Positions 1-5,508 of a DNA stretch of 5,508 bases are shown here, piece by piece. This DNA comes from Polyangiaceae bacterium (GTDB lineage Bacteria > Myxococcota_A > Polyangia > Polyangiales > Polyangiaceae), in NCBI GenBank assembly GCA_022447485.1, contig JAKVCH010000233.1, forward strand, positions 1-5,508. The letters run 5' to 3'. The notes beneath the pieces are model-generated. The model worked only from the letters and a program-made list of their open reading frames with translations, did not search any database and had not been told where the DNA came from. Made by a program: the position numbers and the translations under genes. Every line of letters starts with the position of its first letter. Within the stretch, counting starts at the first letter, position 1.

Positions 1-1446
1 AAGCAATTGTCGAGACTTGTCGCGTTCCCAGCGAGCCCGTTGGGGAACGTTGTAAATAAAGCGTGAAGCTGGCTGGTGGTTGCCCAGCCAATAGATCACC
101 GGTTCGAAGCCCCAGATATAGAGCGGGTCGCCCGGCTTTAATCGCTTCGTTAAAGCGGCATTGACGAGGCGGTCGGCGTCAAGATTGTAGTCGCTGACAT
201 AATGAAGGTGACGGTCGAGCTCGGCACGGCTCAGCGCCTTGCCTCCCGTGAAGAGGTGGAGCATACGAGCGCGCATTCGCTGAAATGGACTGCCAGGTAC
301 GTCATTAACGGGCCGCGAGAGGAAGGTCATGGCAGAGAAGAGGGCGGCAAAAGCAAGGCTGCCAGAGAGTGAGCCAATAGCCCAGCGTCGAAAGAGTTTG
401 TAGTAGCCTTGCCCTGCCAAAAGGGAGAGGAGGGGAACACTTGCTGCAAAGTGGTACTGGAAGAACTTTCCTTGAATAGCGATGCCGATGAGTTGAAAGC
501 TGAGGATGCTGAAGATCAGTGTCGCACCGCGTTTCTCGGTGGCAGGTCGTCCATGGAGAGCGAGCAGCAGCAGGAAGCCTGAAGTGAGCAGGGAGGAATA
601 GTCGAAGAGACTTTCGCTGAGAGCATGGTAGAGAAGTCCGATCGGACTCTTGTCGTGCCAGCTCAAGGCAGTGTAGCCGGGGGCAAAGTCGCCGAGGGTC
701 CACTTTAATGCTTCGAGCGCGTCATTTGCGCCGAACCAAAGGAGGCACAGTAGGATGGGGATGGCAGAGCCGAGGGCCATAACGAGTACTGGCAGTAGAT
801 AGCGGAGCAAGGGTTGGCGCCGGTCTTTCGTCGTGATTCCGGCCCATATAGCGCAGGCAAGTGCTCCTCCGCCCAGCGGTGGTTTGAGGAGAAAACAGAA
901 TCCAAAGAGAGCGCCGACTACTGCCCATTGTATCCAGCGCCTCGAAGGGGGCGTGGTTTTGAGGGTCAGAGCTAAGGCAAGAATAGTGAGGCTACCGGCG
1001 AAAGTTTCGGGTTGGCCGGTGTGCCAAAACTCGAGTTGAGCATGGACCATGCAGGCAATCGCTCCACCCAGGAGGCCAGCTGTTTTGCTCTGAAAGAGAT
1101 GTTCTCCAATGCTGCGTGAGGCCCAGGCGCTGGCAACCATGAAGATGCCTTCCAGGACGCGAATGGCAACCATGGATTGCCCGAAGACGGCCTGGGCGAT
1201 GGCATAGACAAAGAAAATACCAGGTGGTTTGAAGTCCCACAGATCGCGATAGGGCATTTCGCCTTGGAGCATGCCGTCAGCGACAAGCGCATAGATGCCT
1301 TGGTCTCGACCGAAAGAGAAGACAACTACTTGGGCAATGCTGAAGGCGATTAATATCCAGGAAGCGACCTTGAGCCAGTTGTCGGGGTCATGGGCTCTTT
1401 GAGCGGTGAGGGAGGTCGCGGGAGGCGGGACCGAGGCGCTGGACAT
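1..1446 (-). CDS. GT-C family membrane glycosyltransferase (GT39/PMT_2-like), 3' end cut by window edge
   Basis: This frame is open for 482 codons from the ATG at 1446 to the left edge, with no stop inside the window. It encodes a polytopic membrane protein with about ten hydrophobic segments, the first near residues 27-45. The loop after the first segment carries RDQGIYA (47-53), where D48 sits at the position of the conserved acidic residue of GT-C enzymes. It continues with PYRD (65-68) and FKPPG (72-76), a typical PMT_2 signature. HTGQPETF and FLLKPP follow further on. The visible C-terminal part (GDPLYIWGFEP and after) resembles the extracytoplasmic tail of such proteins. By family, it should move a sugar from a polyprenyl-phosphate donor onto a lipid or protein acceptor outside the cytoplasmic membrane; the substrate cannot be told. 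An in-frame TAG lies four codons upstream of the ATG, so the start is well constrained, although the Shine-Dalgarno match is weak. Third codon positions are GC-rich, as expected of a real gene. Probably 30-80 residues are missing. Confidence 0.86.
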   Translation of the reverse strand, partial: MSSASVPPPATSLTAQRAHDPDNWLKVASWILIAFSIAQVVVFSFGRDQGIYALVADGMLQGEMPYRDLWDFKPPGIFFVYAIAQAVFGQSMVAIRVLEGIFMVASAWASRSIGEHLFQSKTAGLLGGAIACMVHAQLEFWHTGQPETFAGSLTILALALTLKTTPPSRRWIQWAVVGALFGFCFLLKPPLGGGALACAIWAGITTKDRRQPLLRYLLPVLVMALGSAIPILLCLLWFGANDALEALKWTLGDFAPGYTALSWHDKSPIGLLYHALSESLFDYSSLLTSGFLLLLALHGRPATEKRGATLIFSILSFQLIGIAIQGKFFQYHFAASVPLLSLLAGQGYYKLFRRWAIGSLSGSLAFAALFSAMTFLSRPVNDVPGSPFQRMRARMLHLFTGGKALSRAELDRHLHYVSDYNLDADRLVNAALTKRLKPGDPLYIWGFEPVIYWLGNHQPASRFIYNVPQRARWERDKSRQLL

Positions 1447-1512
1447 AGTTGGAGCCTACTGTTCTCGCAGCACAGGACCAAGAGCTGTAAGCGATTTGAG
1501 TGGGCAGGGTGT

Positions 1513-1574
1513 AGAAAGGCTCTAGCTGGGCCGAGCATCCGCGAGCGAGGTTCGCGCTAGCCAGAAAGGCCTAG
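1513..1574. repeat. Direct repeat pair flanking an imperfect inverted repeat
   Basis: AGAAAGGCTCTAG at 1513-1525 and AGAAAGGCCTAG at 1563-1574 are the same word apart from one base, with 50 bp between their starts. Between and around them, CTAGC (1522-1526) pairs with GCTAG (1556-1560), and GG/CC extends the stem across a 2-nt bulge. A small GCGA-GGT-TCGC hairpin sits inside at 1545-1555. The right-hand copy overlaps the TAG stop codon of the minus-strand gene ending at 1571. There is no run of U after the stem in the minus-strand transcript, so it is not a standard intrinsic terminator. It may be a weak RNA structure between the two minus-strand genes, or chance. Confidence 0.35.
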
Positions 1575-2560
1575 AATGGACTGCTACCGTAGGAATTGCT
1601 GGTCGAGCCATAGCGCTCGAGTACTGCTTGAACGGTGCGGCCATCGAGAAAGACTCCCCAGCCGTAGCAATGACTGAGCAGGGTATCTGGACCCCAGCCC
1701 TGCCCCAGCCAGCCCTGCCCGAGCAATCTCTGCCCGAGCAATCTCTGCGCCGGCAAACCTCGCTCTCGTTGGGGAAGGCCTGGGCCGGCCTGCGGCGGTT
1801 CGGCTATGCTACCTTTTCTTGCTTTCTCTTGATCCAAGGCGGGCTTGGGGTCGCTATGCGTAGCTACTTGGCTTGGTATCCTCTGGCCGCCTGGCGTGAG
1901 CTCGATGCGATTGGAATGGGTCGATGAGAAGAGCTGGCTGAAGTAGAGGGAGGGACTCCAGAGCCAGGGTGGTGCGTGCTTTTCACGTGGAGCTAGGACA
2001 CGCATCTCGTGTTTACGTTTGGTCTTTGTCGTCGTGACGTCGAATCCCTTGGATGTGACGGTATGTTTTCGAGCGTGGTGCCCCAAGGGTCGCGCTTGAG
2101 GATGGTTCTTGGATTGGGTTGGTGGTTTGGCTATCGCCTGACGACCAATAGGTTCAGCCGCGATCCTTCTGGTCCAAGGTGGGAGGCGGACTGGAAGAAG
2201 CGCGGCTGGGACACCAGCAGAGAGCCTGACGATGTCGGAGGTTTGGAACTGTCTGGAATTGAGCTCCCTCGATTGGAGTTGCCTCGCCTGGACGTGCCTC
2301 GCCAGGACTTCTGTTGAGCGGACTGGTCTTGATGGTAATGCTCCCGCTTCGGGGGATATGTAGGCAGACAGTGAAGTTGGCGACGGCGTGGCGGTGGGTT
2401 TCTGCGGTGGTTGGTGAGACTCAATCTTGAGTGTCGATCCGGCCGTACCGAGCGCTTTTTGTGTATTGAGTGAAAGAAACCCGCTCGCAAAGGTAGCTAC
2501 AATCCAACTCGTTGCAACTAGCCCTGGAGTGACCCCTTGGCACCGCCTGAGCGCCGTCAT
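1571..2560 (-). CDS. Hypothetical Pro/Gln/Ser/Arg-rich protein with N-terminal hydrophobic anchor and two pentad repeat arrays
   Basis: I do not recognise this protein. From the ATG at 2560 it is 329 residues; an in-frame TTG at 2566 would add two. The frame is closed by a TGA at 2602-2600, and neither start has a good Shine-Dalgarno. The N-terminus has RR at 5-6, then a hydrophobic stretch at about 13-31 containing SWIVATFASGF, which looks like a signal peptide or signal anchor without a lipobox. The rest is rich in P, Q, S, T, R and K with few hydrophobic blocks, so it is probably disordered and outside the cytoplasm. Residues about 82-107 have a five-residue period (LQSRE, LNSRQ, FQTSD). 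Residues about 270-289 have another (RLLGQ, RLLGQ, GWLGQ). The C-terminus is more ordered, with a WGVFLDGRTVQAVLERYG stretch. Third-position GC is weaker than in the neighbouring genes, so this is either a fast-evolving gene or a spurious frame. For a gene: unbroken length, the N-terminal hydrophobic segment, and the same direction as the glycosyltransferase 124 bp downstream. Confidence 0.5.
   Translation of the reverse strand: MTALRRCQGVTPGLVATSWIVATFASGFLSLNTQKALGTAGSTLKIESHQPPQKPTATPSPTSLSAYISPEAGALPSRPVRSTEVLARHVQARQLQSRELNSRQFQTSDIVRLSAGVPAALLPVRLPPWTRRIAAEPIGRQAIAKPPTQSKNHPQARPLGHHARKHTVTSKGFDVTTTKTKRKHEMRVLAPREKHAPPWLWSPSLYFSQLFSSTHSNRIELTPGGQRIPSQVATHSDPKPALDQEKARKGSIAEPPQAGPGLPQRERGLPAQRLLGQRLLGQGWLGQGWGPDTLLSHCYGWGVFLDGRTVQAVLERYGSTSNSYGSSPF
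1695..1754. repeat. 15-bp tandem repeat array A (four units)
   Basis: Four consecutive 15-bp units read on the plus strand as cagccctgccccagc, cagccctgcccgagc, aatctctgcccgagc and aatctctgcgccggc. Neighbouring units differ at 1-3 positions, except the recognisable half-unit change from cagccc to aatctc. In the minus-strand gene they encode the pentads near residues 270-289 (RLLGQ, RLLGQ, GWLGQ). Because 15 is a multiple of three, a change in copy number keeps the frame. Confidence 0.8.
2241..2315. repeat. Degenerate 15-bp tandem repeat array B (about five units)
   Basis: Plus-strand units of 15 bp run gtttggaactgtctg, gaattgagctccctc, gattggagttgcctc, gcctggacgtgcctc and gccaggacttctgtt. The middle three are clearest, with the shared pattern g-N-N-tgga-N-N-tgcctc. 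In the minus-strand gene they encode pentads of the form hydrophobic-Q/N-S/T/A-R/S-x, at residues about 82-107. The consensus differs from that of array A, so the two arrays are not simple copies of each other. Confidence 0.65.
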
Positions 2561-2638
2561 ACACAAGAGTGCACCCGTAACGACAGTTTGCCAAGTGGGT
2601 CAAATAAGATTTGTTCATGGTGAGTGAATTGAGAACAT

Positions 2639-2655
2639 TTGGCATAATTTATGCT
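2639..2655 (+). promoter_or_regulatory. Candidate sigma-54 (-24/-12) promoter for moeA-mobA, containing a 13-bp palindrome
   Basis: TTGGCATAATTTATGCT matches the sigma-54 consensus YTGGCACGRNNNTTGCW at all but three defined positions. It keeps the essential GG (2641-2642) and GC (2653-2654) at the correct spacing. With the C of GC at -12, transcription would start near 2666, giving a leader of about 20 nt that holds the Shine-Dalgarno of moeA. The element contains GCATAA-T-TTATGC (2642-2654), a perfect inverted repeat around one base, so it could instead be an operator. A sigma-70 alternative, TTGAGA (2629-2634) with TATGCT (2650-2655), has a short 15-bp spacer and fits less well. No activator site was identified. 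Confidence 0.42.
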
Positions 2656-2674
2656 GAGTCAAAAAGACTGCTAC

Positions 2675-2678
2675 AAGG
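2675..2678 (+). promoter_or_regulatory. Shine-Dalgarno of moeA
   Basis: AAGG lies 7 nt before the ATG at 2686. It supports this start, and with it the unusual N-terminal segment of the encoded MoeA. Confidence 0.6.
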
Positions 2679-2685
2679 TAATTGA

Positions 2686-3996
2686 ATGATTGAGTTTGAC
2701 GACGCTCTTGAGCGAATCCTAGGACAGAGTTACGCGGAAAATTTTTTTTCTGATGGTCGAAAGAATCGTAGCGAAAGCGATCTTACGACCCACCTGAGTC
2801 AGGGGGACATCAGCGCTAAGAATGCGCAGGGACTGCGCGGAGGTGCAGTAGGCGCTCTAGAAAGAGTCAGTGTCGAAGACGCAGTGGGCCGGGTATTGCA
2901 GGCGGATATTCGCGCCCAAGCACCCCTACCTGCACAAGACTACAGTGCAATGGACGGCTATGCGTTGGCCGCCGGACCCAGGGAGCAAGAGCGCCTGCGC
3001 GTCGAGGGTGTTGCTCAGACTGGACATCCAGAGGAGCGCTTAGTGGCCGGCACCGCAATGCGGATTTTTACCGGTGCGAAGATCCCCGAGGGCGCCAATG
3101 CCGTGATCATTCAGGAAGAGGTGGAGAGAGACGGCGACTGGGTGATCCTGCAAAAGAATGTAGCAGAGGGTGAGAATATCCGTCGAGCAGGCGAAGACCT
3201 CGAGAAGGGTGAGTTAGCTCTACCAAAAGGTTCGCGTTTAGGCGCTTATCACTTGGCGCTACTATCCAGTCTGGAGTGTACCCAGGTGCTGGTGGCGGCT
3301 CGCCCAAAGGTGAGCATTTATTGTACAGGAGATGAGCTGAGATATCCGGGCGAGGTGGGCCGAGGAGGTTTGGCCGAGAACAATAGCCTGGCGATTGCTG
3401 CGTTAGCGCGCTCGGCAGGAGCTGAGGTGCGGATTGGGCAGTTGGTGGAAGACGAGCTAGAGACAACATTGCATGCTCTAGAAGAGGGACTGCAGGACAG
3501 CGATGTGGTGGTGACTGTCGGGGGAGCAAGTGTCGGCGACCATGATTTAATTCGTCCTGCGCTTCAGAGTTTGGGAGCGGAGTGGGTTTTTGAAAAGGTC
3601 AAGATGAAGCCCGGTAAGCCGGTGATGTTAGCAAAAGTTCCTGGACGCTCGGCGGGCTCTTTCCGCTATGTGATGGGCGTGCCCGGCAATCCGACCAGCG
3701 CTCTGCTTACTTTTTCTCTTCTCGGACTACCACTTTTAAGAAGACTGCAGGGGGACGCCGAGCCAGCAGCGGTTGCCAGCCGAGCTCGGTTGGTGGAGCC
3801 CCTAGCAAGGCGCGCAGGGCGTAGAACCTTCTATCGCGGGAGAGTGCAGGGAGACGACGTGATGGTTTTCGCGAATCAGTCCTCCGGTGCATCAACGGCT
3901 CTCGCCTGGGCGAATGCGCTGGTCGATATTCCAGCCGAACAGGGCGATCTAGAAGAAGGTGCTTGGGTGCGAGTGCTCAAGTTTGCGGAGATGTAA
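2686..3996 (+). CDS. moeA: Molybdopterin molybdenumtransferase MoeA
   Basis: MoeA is a cytoplasmic enzyme that inserts molybdate into adenylylated molybdopterin, completing the basic Mo cofactor. The protein has 436 residues, against 411 for E. coli MoeA. Family motifs in order: SAMDGYA (87-93; D90 aligns with E. coli D59), RIFTGAKIPEGANAV (126-140), RRAGEDLEKG (166-175; D171 aligns with D142), CTGDEL (213-218; E217 aligns with E188), VGGASVGDHD (277-286), KMKPGKP (305-311) and GVPGNPTSA (330-338). These cover the MoCF-binding domain and its flanking domains, and the C-terminal beta domain closes the protein. The start is fixed by MIEFDDALERIL, the usual first MoeA helix, preceded by AAGG at 7 nt. 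The oddity is an extra segment of about 31 residues (roughly 15-57) between that helix and ERVSVEDAVGRVL. It is polar and contains a T8 tract at 2742-2749. mobA follows after 8 bp, so the two are probably co-transcribed. Confidence 0.97.
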   Translation: MIEFDDALERILGQSYAENFFSDGRKNRSESDLTTHLSQGDISAKNAQGLRGGAVGALERVSVEDAVGRVLQADIRAQAPLPAQDYSAMDGYALAAGPREQERLRVEGVAQTGHPEERLVAGTAMRIFTGAKIPEGANAVIIQEEVERDGDWVILQKNVAEGENIRRAGEDLEKGELALPKGSRLGAYHLALLSSLECTQVLVAARPKVSIYCTGDELRYPGEVGRGGLAENNSLAIAALARSAGAEVRIGQLVEDELETTLHALEEGLQDSDVVVTVGGASVGDHDLIRPALQSLGAEWVFEKVKMKPGKPVMLAKVPGRSAGSFRYVMGVPGNPTSALLTFSLLGLPLLRRLQGDAEPAAVASRARLVEPLARRAGRRTFYRGRVQGDDVMVFANQSSGASTALAWANALVDIPAEQGDLEEGAWVRVLKFAEM

Positions 3997-4004
3997 ACGG
4001 GTCG

Positions 4005-4658
4005 ATGAAACAAGGGAACGAGGTCAGCCCGGTCGAAGCGAGAAGCAAGGGCGTAGAATATGCCTCTGGGCTCGGGATTGCTGTGGGCGGGGCATCGACG
4101 AGGATGGGTCACCCCAAGGGATTATTAGAAGTGGAAGCGGGGGTGACGATTCTTTCCCGACTTTGGGAGCTGGCGCTAGATGTTTTGCCGGAAAAGCAGG
4201 TCCGGCTCCTGGGGAACAACGCTGCCTACAGCGAGGCAGACTACCCCTTTCTCGAGGATGCGAGAAAGGGCGAGGGTCCTTTGGGCGGGATTGTGGCCTT
4301 GCTCGGTTTTGCGGAGCGAGCGAGTTTGAATCGCGTCGTCGTGCTTTCCTGTGATCTGCCCTATTTGAGTCACGAATTATTGGTACGCCTATTGGAGGAG
4401 GCGCAGGCAGCGCCTCGGGATGCGATTGTTTGCCCCAAGGTAGATGGTTTTTATCTACCATTCTTTGCCAGTTATCCGGTGCAGCGTTCGGCTGAGTTTC
4501 GGGCTGCTCTTGCGAAGGGTCATGGGCGCTTGCAAGGGTTGATTGCTGGGGGACGTCAGCAGGAATTGATCCTCTCGGAGGCCGAGACTCAGCTACTGGA
4601 TGATTGGGATAGGCCGGCGGATCTCCCCGATGATCATCCCTTTCGGGCAGATAAATAG
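4005..4658 (+). CDS. mobA: Molybdenum cofactor guanylyltransferase MobA
   Basis: MobA transfers GMP from GTP to Mo-molybdopterin, giving the MGD form used by DMSO-reductase-family enzymes. The 217-residue product has a Rossmann-like nucleotidyltransferase fold. GGASTRMGHPKGLL (28-41) is the nucleotide-binding signature. GEGPLGGI (89-96) matches the MobA GPLAGI motif. CDLPYL (116-121) holds the Mg-binding Asp D117. DRPADL (202-207) stands where MobA usually has NTPEDL. I chose the ATG at 4005, 8 bp after the moeA stop; it leaves a 24-residue lead before the first strand, and there is no strong Shine-Dalgarno. A TTG at 3963 would add 14 residues but overlap moeA. The glycine loop reads AVGG rather than LAGG, and the usual Asp before the Lys is Pro (P37). 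The cytidylyltransferase MocA is therefore not strictly excluded, but GPLGGI and the neighbours favour MobA. Confidence 0.92.
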   Translation: MKQGNEVSPVEARSKGVEYASGLGIAVGGASTRMGHPKGLLEVEAGVTILSRLWELALDVLPEKQVRLLGNNAAYSEADYPFLEDARKGEGPLGGIVALLGFAERASLNRVVVLSCDLPYLSHELLVRLLEEAQAAPRDAIVCPKVDGFYLPFFASYPVQRSAEFRAALAKGHGRLQGLIAGGRQQELILSEAETQLLDDWDRPADLPDDHPFRADK

Positions 4659-4663
4659 TCTCC

Positions 4664-5107
4664 TCAATTGTGGTTGTGCCCGGAGCAGCGAGCATCTTGC
4701 CAGTCGATCCAATAGGGACCGTCAGGACCGTGCTCACGCTTCCAGATAGGAACATCGGCCTTAATACGGTCGATGAGCAGGCGACAGGCTCGAAAAGCCT
4801 CGTCACGATGGGGAGCAGCGGCGACGCAGATTACGGCGGTATCACCGACTTTTAGCGAGCCAATACGATGCAGCGCGCTCAGGCGACAGCCTGGAATTTC
4901 TTCCTCTATCGCGGCAGCAATTTTCTGCATTTGTTTCTCGGCCATCGCTTCGTACGCGTGATATTCAAGAAGGTTCACCTGTTGACCGTCGTTGTGATCT
5001 CGGACGGTTCCGAGAAATATATTGATGCCACCTCGATCGGGGCCAGCGACGGCTGCGATGGCGTCGTCAATAAGTAAAGGTCGATCCCGAACTCCAAAGA
5101 GACTCAT
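4664..5107 (-). CDS. moaE: Molybdopterin synthase catalytic subunit MoaE
   Basis: MoaE is the large subunit of molybdopterin synthase. With thiocarboxylated MoaD it adds two sulfurs to cyclic pyranopterin monophosphate. The 147-residue product has the normal family length. Motifs: GGINIFLGTVRDHN (26-39; R36 aligns with E. coli R39), LLEYHAYEAMAEKQM (46-60), LHRIGSLKVGD (79-89), HRDEAF (100-105), and DRIKADVPIWKRE (113-125). K116 and K123 align with the E. coli active-site lysines K119 and K126, with identical spacing. The ATG at 5107 overlaps the moaC stop (ATGA), and a GGAG lies 10 nt upstream, so translation is probably coupled to moaC. No moaD is adjacent on the visible side. The stop lies 5 bp from the mobA stop on the other strand. 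Confidence 0.97.
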   Translation of the reverse strand: MSLFGVRDRPLLIDDAIAAVAGPDRGGINIFLGTVRDHNDGQQVNLLEYHAYEAMAEKQMQKIAAAIEEEIPGCRLSALHRIGSLKVGDTAVICVAAAPHRDEAFRACRLLIDRIKADVPIWKREHGPDGPYWIDWQDARCSGHNHN

Positions 5108-5508
5108 TGGGCAAATTCTCCGCTGCGCCCACCGGTTTTCTTGAGCAGACGTGTTGGTCCGAGGCTCATTCCTCGGTCAAGAGACTTCAGCATATCGTAG
5201 ATGGTCAAGGCGGCGATGGAGACACCGACCATCGCTTCCATCTCTACGCCGGTAGCTGCGAACACCGAGGCAGAACAGGTGACTCTCAAGCGATGGTCGT
5301 TTGGCTCGAGCTCAAAGTCGACTTCTAGGTGAGTGAGAGCGAGAGGGTGACAGAGGGGGATCAGGTCGGCGGTTTTTTTCGCTGCCATGATGCCGGCAAG
5401 GCGGGCGGTGGCGAGAATATCGCCTTTAGGGCTCTCGGCGCTTTTCAGTCGTTGGAATGCCTCTTGACTCATTTTTACCCACGATTCGGCTAAAGCGACG
5501 CGTTCGCG
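5104..5508 (-). CDS. moaC: Cyclic pyranopterin monophosphate synthase MoaC, 5' end cut by window edge
   Basis: MoaC converts the MoaA product 3',8-cyclo-dihydro-GTP into cyclic pyranopterin monophosphate, the first stable intermediate of the pathway. The frame stays open to the right edge, giving 134 visible residues. Numbered within this fragment: PKGDILATARLAGIMAAK (27-44; K28 aligns with E. coli K51), LIPLCHPL (49-56), TGVEMEAM (86-93), LTIYDMLK (101-108; D105 and K108 align with D128 and K131) and LLKKTGGRSGEF (121-132). An internal ATG at 5472 could be taken as the start. The residues before it, RERVALAESWVKM, match the conserved R-x-A-x-A-x-G-x-V-x-M segment of MoaC, so the true start lies outside the window, about 23 residues further upstream. 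Its TGA overlaps the moaE ATG. Confidence 0.97.
   Translation of the reverse strand, partial: RERVALAESWVKMSQEAFQRLKSAESPKGDILATARLAGIMAAKKTADLIPLCHPLALTHLEVDFELEPNDHRLRVTCSASVFAATGVEMEAMVGVSIAALTIYDMLKSLDRGMSLGPTRLLKKTGGRSGEFAQ
5118..5121 (-). promoter_or_regulatory. Shine-Dalgarno of moaE inside moaC
   Basis: On the minus strand, GGAG lies 10 nt before the moaE ATG, inside the codons for the moaC C-terminus. With the ATGA overlap it indicates coupled translation of moaC and moaE. Confidence 0.5.

Noticed and set aside
305..1325. Several short minus-strand frames between 305 and 1325
   Set aside because: They are in other frames of the long glycosyltransferase, which stays open to the left edge and carries the PMT_2 motifs.
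1628..1927. Plus-strand open frame of 99 codons with PALPE/QSLPE repeats
   Set aside because: Same reason: it is the reverse reading of repeat array A inside the longer minus-strand frame.
1695..2315. CRISPR array
   Set aside because: The repeats are contiguous 15-bp units without spacers and keep the reading frame, so they are coding tandem repeats.
2009..2317. Plus-strand open frame of 102 codons with an LELPR-type pentad repeat
   Set aside because: The repeat follows from the 15-bp array being read on the other strand. The frame is short, has no Shine-Dalgarno, and faces a longer minus-strand frame with an N-terminal hydrophobic segment. Not fully excluded.
2590..2680. Sigma-70 promoter for the minus-strand hypothetical gene
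   Set aside because: TTGACT and TTGACC words occur on the minus strand, but neither has a credible -10 box at 16-18 bp.
2567..2685. Moco riboswitch upstream of moeA
   Set aside because: The gap is only about 120 bp, the predicted leader is about 20 nt, and no multi-stem structure of that class is visible.
3107..3529. Minus-strand open frame of 140 codons inside moeA
   Set aside because: It is antisense to the conserved core of MoeA, and its Pro/Leu/Ser-rich product looks like a shadow.
4024..4806. Minus-strand open frame of 260 codons across mobA and the end of moaE
   Set aside because: It lies antisense to mobA and overlaps moaE out of frame. Both of those have clear family motifs. Its product is low-complexity with no recognisable domain.
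5104..5472. MoaC starting at the internal ATG at 5472
   Set aside because: Conserved MoaC residues continue upstream in frame to the window edge, so this Met is internal.

Overview
The window is a bacterial chromosomal segment of moderate-to-high GC. It is dominated by genes for molybdenum cofactor (Moco) biosynthesis. Dense packing, ATG starts with nearby Shine-Dalgarno motifs, a 4-bp ATGA gene overlap and a possible sigma-54-type promoter fit a free-living Gram-negative-type bacterium. The sequence alone does not fix the phylum. No rRNA, tRNA, CRISPR array, insertion sequence or phage gene is visible.

Layout from left to right. (1) Positions 1-1446, minus strand: a polytopic GT-C glycosyltransferase of the GT39/PMT_2 (ArnT/Pmt-like) type, cut by the left edge before its stop codon. 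(2) 1447-1570: a short gap with an imperfect inverted repeat and a 12/13-bp direct repeat. (3) 1571-2560, minus strand: an unrecognised Pro/Gln/Ser/Arg-rich protein of about 330 residues. It has one N-terminal hydrophobic segment and two separate arrays of 15-bp (5-residue) repeats. (4) 2561-2685: a divergent promoter region with a 17-bp sigma-54-like element that contains a 13-bp palindrome. (5) 2686-3996 and 4005-4658, plus strand: moeA and mobA, 8 bp apart, probably one operon. (6) 4664-5107 and 5104-5508, minus strand: moaE and moaC, transcribed towards mobA as moaC-moaE with overlapping stop and start codons. moaC runs off the right edge and its true start lies outside the window.

The four Moco proteins cover several steps of one pathway. 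MoaC, with MoaA, makes cyclic pyranopterin monophosphate. MoaE, with MoaD, adds the dithiolene sulfurs to give molybdopterin. MoeA inserts molybdenum. MobA adds GMP to give the bis-MGD precursor used by DMSO-reductase-family enzymes. moaA, moaD, moaB/mogA and moeB are not in the window and must lie elsewhere. The two operons converge with only 5 bp between stop codons.

I found no clear new system. The points most worth a second look are the repeat-containing protein at 1571-2560, the roughly 31-residue extra segment near the N-terminus of MoeA, and the possible sigma-54 promoter in front of moeA.
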